This document shows, in pieces, positions 1-5,551 of a stretch of DNA of 12,460 nt (positions are counted from its first letter, which is position 1; each line of letters begins with the position of its first letter). The notes beneath the pieces were generated by a model. It was not told where the DNA came from. It searched no databases and saw only the letters and a list, made by a program, of their open reading frames with translations. The stretch is from positions 1 to 12,460 of the forward strand of contig CAZAMT010000108.1 in the NCBI GenBank assembly GCA_964486145.1. Reading direction: 5' to 3'. The DNA comes from CAZAMT01 sp964486145 (GTDB lineage Bacteria > Bacteroidota > Bacteroidia > Bacteroidales > JAAAOM01). The position numbers and the translations under genes are program-made.

Positions 1-3
1 AAA

Positions 4-30
4 ATGGGCATGAACCGCAAAACTGCCCAT
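4..30 (-). terminator. Candidate hairpin terminator after the GH9 gene
   Basis: A perfect 7-bp inverted repeat (ATGGGCA at 4-10, TGCCCAT at 24-30) with a 13-nt loop lies 27 bp past the GH9 stop codon, in the direction of its transcription. On the minus strand the stem is followed by at least three T before the window ends, so the usual T-tract can be neither confirmed nor excluded. Together with the stop-proximal sequence it accounts for the otherwise empty first 57 bp. It could equally be a chance hairpin. Confidence 0.4.
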
Positions 31-57
31 ACATACCCGAAACGCTTCAATAATTTT

Positions 58-2448
58 TTATTTCACAATACGTAAGACTGCATGTTGATCCTTTTCATTT
101 TTTACATTTACAAGGTAGATTCCAGGGGAAATTTCCATATCAAGCCTGATATTTCTTTGATTGTGAAAAGTTGTTGTAATGAATGCTTTTCCCCGGATGT
201 CGGTTAAATGTATCTCAAGGTATTTTTGTTGGTCTGGAAATTCCACATTCAGATATTTTTGTACCGGATTTGGATAAACCATAACCGGACCATCGAATGA
301 ATTGTACATCACCTGTGTTACCTCCACGCTAAAACATGCCGAGGTGTCAATGCATTCGTCCTGGACCAAACGTACAGCGTAATTACCCGAAGTTGCAGGT
401 GAAAATGATTTTTCTGTAGCTCCTTCAATCGCAGCTTTTTCGTTGCTGCAATCCAGCCACTGGTATAGTGCATTTTCTGCAACCGCGGTCAATGTTTGCG
501 CATTTAATTCTATGGTTGTATTTATACAATCATAGGTGGTGTCAACAAATTTTGATAATAAACGCATGTATTTAACCTGGTAGCCACAACTGTTTTCTGT
601 AACTGCCCATGAATTCAACGGCCAACTGGTGTTAAAGTCTTTATACGATTTTTGTTTGGGTTGATTTTTTGGAGGAGAAATGCTCTCAGAAGTACATACG
701 GCGTTGTTATCCGAAGAACCACAACCACCAGGGCAACAATCATCCCAGTCATAAGAAGGATTTGCACCGCCGGTTAAAAAACCCGGTGGCGGACCATACG
801 TGGATGTTCCGGCCCTGTCCCATAAATCACTTCCATCGGTAAACCAGCTATGGTAAAATTCATTTACCCCATTTTCGGCTCCATACCTGTACATATTGGA
901 GAGGTAATTAAAATTAAGTGGATTGAGGCCGTGAATGTAGTTGATGTATGTAATGGCTGCATCTCTTGCATCATCCGACAGGGTATTGTCAACATCATAC
1001 GAAATGACGTTATAAAACATGTTTCCTTTGTTTGATTTTGTTGAATTACTTCCCCAAACATAGTCTTTAAGGTGCGCAAGATACGGGTCTTTGTTGTTGT
1101 AATAGGCAGGGAAGTTCTCTTCACCGTTTTTCATTGAATTTCGATACCGGGTTTTAACGTCACTTGCCACTGCACCCGTTGCTCCATCAAGAGAAGTGTA
1201 ATATAACAGAAAATCCTGAATTTCGGATTCAAAGGGATAGGCAAAACTCCATTGTATCAAATGCGCATTTGCGTAATTGTTGTCAAAATGATTCCTGTAT
1301 TTACTATCACCGGTCACATCAAAGAGGAAACAGGCAGCCTCCAGCTTCGCCATGGCGCGTCCGTAATCATTTGTTTCCATTCTACCTGCACCAATACCAA
1401 CCGAATTATAGTCCGGATCGTTGTTGTTAAATAAAGAATCGGGATACGTTTCAGCCCAATTCCAGGCTTTTTCGGCCCTGGAAAGAAGGGTATCGGCATA
1501 GGTTGCCATTCCTGTGGCGCGGTAAACCTTTGAGCTAATGGCCAGCGCACCTGCTGTATTCAGCGTTGCCGATGTATTTGGCGGGCCGTAAAGGCTTTGT
1601 CCGGTAGCACTTGACGGAGGACTGCCATTGGCTTCGTCAATAATACTGATAACACTGCCATCGTCAAATTGCAGGCGCAACAGGTGATCAACCCCCCATT
1701 TAGCTTCGTCCAGTAAATCGGGAACCCCGTTTCCTGATTCAGGTATATTGTAATTGTCAGCCCATGCTTCCGGTCTTTCGAGATACATTTTCATCATTTC
1801 CACAATATAATTGGCAGTCCAACTGGTGTACTTATTATAATCACCAGCATCATACCAGCCTCCGTGAACATCTCTTTCGGTTGCAGCATTGTTCTTATCA
1901 CTGAATAAACGGCAGTTTTTATCCTGTAACGGGCCAATGTGACTAGCCCCGTCAGCCCACGCTTCACCGGCGTATTCTGCTTCTTTTTCGAAACCCGAAC
2001 GTTGGTAGAAAAAAGTCCGGACAGCCTGTTTTAAAACTTCATTGTATACCGATGGTGATATTGTGAATTCAAATGACCGGACGTTGTTTTCAATATCCAG
2101 AATGTAATAGTTGCCTTTCTGTGTAACTTCTGAAAAATCAAAATGCCAGGTTTTATCACCGGATGATTCATCGGTCATACCATTTTTCCATGCAACAGGT
2201 GTGTCTGTGAAAACAAAATCACCTGATTCTGCATTTACGAGAGCATATGAGTTTCCGGGAATAAATTCGGCATGTGCATCAAATCCGGTTTGAGGATTTT
2301 TAATGACTGCGATTTTTCTGGCATCCGGAAGATAACCTATTTGGTCGACAATTATGAACTTTGAATACAGTTGAGCATTTATGGAGATGAATGAGGTCAA
2401 AAGAAAAAACAACAGGATAGACCCGGATCGCGTGAATTTGTCTGACAT
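58..2448 (-). CDS. Secreted GH9 family endoglucanase/cellulase with T9SS sorting domain
   Basis: Predicted glycoside hydrolase family 9 enzyme, which hydrolyses beta-1,4-glucan by inversion outside the cell. Numbered from the start chosen here (796 aa), residues 1-25 form a signal peptide: a short charged start, a hydrophobic run, and likely cleavage after SINA before Q26. Residues about 27-130 resemble the Ig-like CelD_N domain. The catalytic (alpha/alpha)6 domain covers about 135-635. It carries GGWYDAGDYNKY, with the DAGD aspartates at 200-203 (base side), HGLNP at 506-510, and WAVTENS, whose Glu618 is the likely catalytic acid. A Cys-rich loop lies at 569-585. An Ig-like segment follows (about 640-712), then a type A T9SS C-terminal domain starting near YPNP (725-728) and ending in LRIVK. 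The frame stays open upstream to 2613, but that start would overlap the glucosaminidase gene and bury the signal peptide, so I chose 2448. No SusC/SusD genes are nearby. Exact substrate (cellulose, mixed-linkage glucan or xyloglucan) is unknown. Confidence 0.93.
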   Translation of the reverse strand: MSDKFTRSGSILLFFLLTSFISINAQLYSKFIIVDQIGYLPDARKIAVIKNPQTGFDAHAEFIPGNSYALVNAESGDFVFTDTPVAWKNGMTDESSGDKTWHFDFSEVTQKGNYYILDIENNVRSFEFTISPSVYNEVLKQAVRTFFYQRSGFEKEAEYAGEAWADGASHIGPLQDKNCRLFSDKNNAATERDVHGGWYDAGDYNKYTSWTANYIVEMMKMYLERPEAWADNYNIPESGNGVPDLLDEAKWGVDHLLRLQFDDGSVISIIDEANGSPPSSATGQSLYGPPNTSATLNTAGALAISSKVYRATGMATYADTLLSRAEKAWNWAETYPDSLFNNNDPDYNSVGIGAGRMETNDYGRAMAKLEAACFLFDVTGDSKYRNHFDNNYANAHLIQWSFAYPFESEIQDFLLYYTSLDGATGAVASDVKTRYRNSMKNGEENFPAYYNNKDPYLAHLKDYVWGSNSTKSNKGNMFYNVISYDVDNTLSDDARDAAITYINYIHGLNPLNFNYLSNMYRYGAENGVNEFYHSWFTDGSDLWDRAGTSTYGPPPGFLTGGANPSYDWDDCCPGGCGSSDNNAVCTSESISPPKNQPKQKSYKDFNTSWPLNSWAVTENSCGYQVKYMRLLSKFVDTTYDCINTTIELNAQTLTAVAENALYQWLDCSNEKAAIEGATEKSFSPATSGNYAVRLVQDECIDTSACFSVEVTQVMYNSFDGPVMVYPNPVQKYLNVEFPDQQKYLEIHLTDIRGKAFITTTFHNQRNIRLDMEISPGIYLVNVKNEKDQHAVLRIVK

Positions 2449-2575
2449 GACGATTGGTGATTTAAACGTGATGATTAAAATTTCCCTGAAGGAACAGCAA
2501 ATGAATGGGTTTAAAAAATCAAGGTTCGATTTGTAGTATAAATAACTGAAATTAAACACTTTTTTTATACGCTGG

Positions 2576-3592
2576 TTATCCCTCAAATTCGATTTCAAAA
2601 TCATTGGATTCATTTTTCTTTTTATCGTTTTTATTGGATTTTCCTGATTTAAGAAAATCGAACAGACCTAAACCTCCTTTGTTTTTTCTCAACCACAATT
2701 GCTGGCCTTCTTCGGGTTTTGTACCTTTCTCCATGTCATTTTTCTTATACAGTTTGTCAAGCTTAATACCGTATTTTTGTGATACGGAATACATGGTTTC
2801 GCCTTCCGATACAACATGGAAATCCTTCCCGTGTTCGGCCTTGTTGCGTTTTGGTTGAATGTAAACTATTTCACCATCTGTTAAAGGTTCGGTAATTTCC
2901 TTTTCATTATATCTGGCCAGTTCACCGGGAAATTTATCCAGTTCGGCGGCAAGTGTACGAAAAGTATCATCTTTCTTAGCAACAACAAATTTAATTCGGT
3001 TGTTTTCGCGTATAGTTCTTGATACCCGTTTATTTGCTGTTATTTCATCATTGGCCCAGGGTTCTTCGACAAGGCGCTTCGGATTATCGTACATATACAA
3101 TTCATTGTCTTCAATGATTTCGATAAGTCTTCGCGCATAGGTTGGACTGGTGGCATATCCTGCCTTTTTAAGTCCGCGCGCCCAACCTTTGTAGTCATCG
3201 GGTTTAAGATCAAATAAAAAACGGTATCTTGAACGATATACAAGAAACTCAGAATGATCAACAAACGATTCATCGGCATTTCGGTACTTTCGAAAACACT
3301 CATTTTTAGCGTCATCATCGTGGTAAACCTTTTTACCTTTCCAGTCGCCATGACATTTAATACCAAAATGGTTATTGGCTTTTCTGGCAAGGGTGCTGTT
3401 TCCATCACCGGACTCAAGTATTCCCTGGGCAAGGGTTATGCTTGCCGGAATTCCGGTACGTTCCATTTCGCGGACGGCGATGTCCTTATACATGGCAATG
3501 TATTCCTGTCTTGTAAGTCTTTTATGTTGTCCGGTAACAATTTGTACAAAACATATTCCCATAAAAACGGCAATGCTCAGCGTTTTTCCCAT
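2576..3592 (-). CDS. Secreted GH73-type N-acetylglucosaminidase with two LysM-like repeats
   Basis: Peptidoglycan hydrolase predicted to cut the glycan strand at N-acetylglucosamine, acting in the periplasm or at the surface. The 338-aa product begins with a signal peptide (about residues 1-21, hydrophobic SIAVFMGICFVQIVTG). The mannosyl-glycoprotein endo-beta-N-acetylglucosaminidase (FlgJ/GH73-like) domain covers about 25-170. It shows ITLAQGILESGDGNS with probable catalytic Glu60, NNHFGIKC (73-80), a conserved FRKYRNADESFVDH block (100-113) and GYATSPTYARRL (145-155). Two cell-wall-binding LysM modules follow: a divergent one at about 201-247 and a clear one at about 258-302 (FHVVSEGETMYSVSQKYGI). 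The end is a Lys/Asn/Ser-rich tail finishing in an acidic DFEIEFEG. The ATG at 3592 is favoured because it sits directly before the signal peptide. It lies 105 bp after the pseudouridine synthase and 127 bp before the GH9 gene, same strand. Daughter-cell separation and wall turnover are the usual roles of this family; the specific role here is inferred. Confidence 0.9.
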   Translation of the reverse strand: MGKTLSIAVFMGICFVQIVTGQHKRLTRQEYIAMYKDIAVREMERTGIPASITLAQGILESGDGNSTLARKANNHFGIKCHGDWKGKKVYHDDDAKNECFRKYRNADESFVDHSEFLVYRSRYRFLFDLKPDDYKGWARGLKKAGYATSPTYARRLIEIIEDNELYMYDNPKRLVEEPWANDEITANKRVSRTIRENNRIKFVVAKKDDTFRTLAAELDKFPGELARYNEKEITEPLTDGEIVYIQPKRNKAEHGKDFHVVSEGETMYSVSQKYGIKLDKLYKKNDMEKGTKPEEGQQLWLRKNKGGLGLFDFLKSGKSNKNDKKKNESNDFEIEFEG

Positions 3593-3697
3593 AAATAAAG
3601 GCCTTTTGGGTAAAAATAACGAATTAACAGGCCCTCTGGTATATACAGAAGATTAAAATTATTAAGATGTTATTAACGATGTCATTGTATTCTTCAG

Positions 3698-4375
3698 TTA
3701 ATCAGTACTTTGTAATACAGACCAAAGCTTTTCTTCATCCGGTGTGGCAGCTTCAATAATCAATGGCGTCTTTTTCACCGGATGTGTAAATTCAATTTTT
3801 CGGGCATGCAGGGCAATACCGGAGTATTCGTTGGTTCTGGAAAATCCATACTTGATATCACCTTTGATGGGACTTCCAATTTCAGCCAGTTGTGCGCGGA
3901 TCTGGTGGTGACGACCCGTTTTCAGGAGGATTTCAATGAGATGATAGGTTTTGGAACTTGAAATGACCTTGTAATTCAATTCAGCTTTTTTCGACCCCTT
4001 TACTTCTTCGTTGTAGCAATAAGATTTGTTTTGTTTTTGATTTTTTTGCATGTGGTGTAACAATACTCCTTCTACCGGATTTGGCAATGTTTTTACAATG
4101 GCCCAGTATGTTTTTTTAATTGTATTGTTCCTGAACATTTCATTAAGCCTTGAAAGTGCTTTACTGGTTTTTGCAAAAAGCAATACCCCGCTGGCTGGTC
4201 TGTCAAGGCGATGTGTCACCCCGAGGAATACGTTTCCGGGTTTGTTGTATTTTTCCTTGAGATATTGTTTTAGCAACTTGTCCAGCGATACATCTCCGGT
4301 AATGTCGCCCTGCACAATCTCAGAAAAGCATTTGTTTATGGCAAGAATATGATTGTCTTCGTAAATGATTTTCAC
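3698..4375 (-). CDS. RluA-family RNA pseudouridine synthase
   Basis: Isomerises uridine to pseudouridine in rRNA or tRNA in the cytoplasm. The 225-aa product is a lone RluA-type catalytic domain without an S4 RNA-binding domain. The signature HRLDRPASG is at 55-63 with catalytic Asp58. The other family blocks are LLFAKTSKALSRLNEMF (65-81), KTYWAIVK (88-95) and GRHHQIRAQL (154-163). The start is GTG at 4375: the very next residues (KIIYEDNHILAINK) are the usual RluA-family opening strand, and no better ATG lies upstream. One oddity: where relatives usually have K-P-x-G after the first strand, this protein reads NKCFSEIVQGD (14-24), while the following IVQGD is kept. The gene follows panB on the same strand after 93 bp that contains an 8-bp inverted repeat, so co-transcription is possible but unproven. 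Target RNA and position cannot be told from the sequence. Confidence 0.92.
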   Translation of the reverse strand: MKIIYEDNHILAINKCFSEIVQGDITGDVSLDKLLKQYLKEKYNKPGNVFLGVTHRLDRPASGVLLFAKTSKALSRLNEMFRNNTIKKTYWAIVKTLPNPVEGVLLHHMQKNQKQNKSYCYNEEVKGSKKAELNYKVISSSKTYHLIEILLKTGRHHQIRAQLAEIGSPIKGDIKYGFSRTNEYSGIALHARKIEFTHPVKKTPLIIEAATPDEEKLWSVLQSTD

Positions 4376-4396
4376 AAATAATCGTTTGATTCATTC

Positions 4397-4422
4397 AATA
4401 CAAAATACATGGCATTTGTATT
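4397..4422. repeat. Perfect 8-bp inverted repeat between panB and the pseudouridine synthase gene
   Basis: AATACAAA (4397-4404) pairs with TTTGTATT (4415-4422) around a 10-nt loop. The stem is A/T-rich and no T-run follows on the minus strand, so it is a poor intrinsic terminator. It could be an operator, an mRNA hairpin ahead of the GTG start at 4375, or chance in A/T-rich DNA. Confidence 0.4.
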
Positions 4423-4468
4423 AAGGCGCATAGATGTTTTTGGAACCATGGGAATTTCATGTGATTTG

Positions 4469-5284
4469 TTAGTATTGTTCTTTTTCATTCGGAAAATCCC
4501 GGATTTTTACATCGTGTATGTAATTGGAAACGGCACCTTTAATTTCAGCAAACAGATTATGATACCGTCTCAAAAATCTTGGAGAAAATTCCTGGGTGAT
4601 GCCTAACATGTCGTGAGTTACAAGCACCTGACCGTCAACATCCGGACCGGCTCCAATACCAATTATTGGTATTTTTACTTTTCCCGCGACATCTCCGCCA
4701 AGTGCAGCCGGAATTTTTTCAAGAACAATACTAAAGCATCCAATGCTTTCGAGCAACCTGGCATCGCTAACCAGTTTATCAGCTTCCTCTTCTGCCTTGG
4801 CCCTGACAACATACGTACCAAATTTATGGATTGATTGCGGTGTAAGACCAAGGTGCCCCATGACTGGAATTCCGGCAGACAAAATACGTTGAATGGACTC
4901 ACTGATTTCTTTTCCACCTTCCAGTTTCACGGCGCCGGCACCTGTTTCCTTCATTATCCGGATGGCTGAATTCAATGCTTCTTTTGAATTCCCCTGATAT
5001 GCTCCAAATGGCAAATCAACCACAACCAATGCCCTGTTAACTCCTCTCACCACAGAGGATGCATGATAAATCATTTCATTTAAAGTAATGGGCAGTGTGG
5101 TTTCATATCCCGCCATAACATTCGAAGCTGAGTCGCCTACAAGGATTACGTCGGTTCCCGCTGAATCAATAATGCGCGCCATTGAATAATCATAAGCGGT
5201 TAACATGGATATTTTTTCTTCATGAAGCTTCATTTCCTGAAGAACATGTGTGGTAACTTTTTTTACTTTTCCGTGAATTGACAT
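4469..5284 (-). CDS. panB: 3-methyl-2-oxobutanoate hydroxymethyltransferase (ketopantoate hydroxymethyltransferase)
   Basis: Transfers a hydroxymethyl group from 5,10-methylenetetrahydrofolate to alpha-ketoisovalerate, giving ketopantoate, the first committed step to pantothenate and coenzyme A; cytoplasmic. At 271 aa it has normal family length and is one TIM barrel. The key residues fit the E. coli enzyme in order. Metal ligands are Asp51 (in LVGDSASNVMAGYETTLPI), Asp90 (VVVDLPFGAY) and Glu122 (AVKLEGG), with substrate-binding Lys120 just before. The probable catalytic Glu189 is in IVLEKIPA. MGHLGLTPQS (142-151) and the glycine-rich PIIGIGAGPDVDGQVLVTHDMLG (206-228) are also typical. The ATG at 5284 gives the expected N-terminus. 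Upstream on the same strand lies a Bacteroidetes-type TAnnTTTG box. The gene is divergent from dnaK, and no panC, panD or panE is in the window. Identification is secure. Confidence 0.97.
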   Translation of the reverse strand: MSIHGKVKKVTTHVLQEMKLHEEKISMLTAYDYSMARIIDSAGTDVILVGDSASNVMAGYETTLPITLNEMIYHASSVVRGVNRALVVVDLPFGAYQGNSKEALNSAIRIMKETGAGAVKLEGGKEISESIQRILSAGIPVMGHLGLTPQSIHKFGTYVVRAKAEEEADKLVSDARLLESIGCFSIVLEKIPAALGGDVAGKVKIPIIGIGAGPDVDGQVLVTHDMLGITQEFSPRFLRRYHNLFAEIKGAVSNYIHDVKIRDFPNEKEQY

Positions 5285-5308
5285 GTGTTTTAGTTTTGTT
5301 TAAGGTGT

Positions 5309-5316
5309 CAAAATTA
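5309..5316 (-). promoter_or_regulatory. Candidate panB promoter, Bacteroidetes TAnnTTTG -7 box
   Basis: Read on the minus strand, TAATTTTG matches the Bacteroidetes primary-sigma -7 consensus TAnnTTTG exactly. It lies 24 bp before the panB ATG, which would leave a leader of roughly 15-20 nt. About 20 bp upstream there is TTTCTG, only a loose match to the -33 TTTG element. The match and spacing are seen; promoter function is inferred. Confidence 0.45.
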
Positions 5317-5411
5317 GGACATACACCTGAAAAACAGAAATTATAATAAAAAATCGATGATATAAATTTACATTGTTTTAAAGAAAGATGCTGTACCGGT
5401 GTTTTCTACCA

Positions 5412-5432
5412 TGTCATTCTGTCTTTTTGTCA
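5412..5432 (+). promoter_or_regulatory. Three TGTC elements at exact 8-bp spacing upstream of dnaK
   Basis: TGTC begins at 5412, 5420 and 5428 (TGTCA, TGTCT, TGTCA), giving a strict 8-bp phase. Another TGTCA lies at 5465-5469 and the reverse form TGACA at 5513-5517. All sit in the 267-bp divergent region between panB and dnaK, 34-140 bp before the dnaK ATG. No CIRCE element (the HrcA operator) is present, so heat-shock control of dnaK, if any, must use something else. These repeats are the best visible candidate for a regulator or alternative-sigma site, but that role is inference. Confidence 0.4.
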
Positions 5433-5466
5433 CCATTGAATGCTGGCAGATGATGAACCGGGTGTG

Positions 5467-5500
5467 TCATTATTGCACAATATCTCTAATGGCATAATGA
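5467..5500. repeat. 7-bp inverted repeat in the dnaK upstream region
   Basis: TCATTAT (5467-5473) is mirrored by ATAATGA (5494-5500) with 20 bp between. TTGCAC (5473-5478) and CATAAT (5493-5498) overlap the two arms and look faintly like -35/-10 elements, but their 14-bp spacing is too short for a standard promoter. It lies 52-85 bp before dnaK and may be an operator or part of its promoter; chance is also possible. Confidence 0.3.
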
Positions 5501-5551
5501 TTGACTTTCATGTGACAACTTTAAGAATTTAATTAAAAAAAACATAAGAAT

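Noticed and set aside
2536..2570. GTATAAA/TTTATAC inverted repeat after the glucosaminidase stop as a terminator
   Set aside because: The gap between arms is 21 bp, the stem is only 7 A/T-rich pairs, and no T-run follows on the minus strand.
2449..2613. N-terminal extension of the GH9 frame (55 extra residues)
   Set aside because: It overlaps the glucosaminidase gene by 38 bp, has no secretion features, and precedes a clear signal peptide starting at 2448.
3040..3432. 130-codon open frame in another frame of the glucosaminidase gene, and 3254-3598 on the opposite strand
   Set aside because: They are shadows of a gene with a clear domain structure and have no recognisable motifs.
4409..4606. 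65-codon plus-strand frame spanning the panB-pseudouridine synthase gap
   Set aside because: More than half lies antisense to the end of panB, and the product has no motif or initiation signal.
5411..5497. 28-codon open frame in the dnaK upstream region
   Set aside because: It is very short, has no ribosome-binding context, shows no family resemblance, and covers the TGTC repeats and likely control region.
5285..5551. CIRCE/HrcA operator or standard sigma-70 promoter for dnaK
   Set aside because: No TTAGCACTC-N9-GAGTGCTAA-like element is present. TTGCAC/CATAAT has only 14 bp spacing, and TTGACT at 5501 lacks a good -10 at proper distance.
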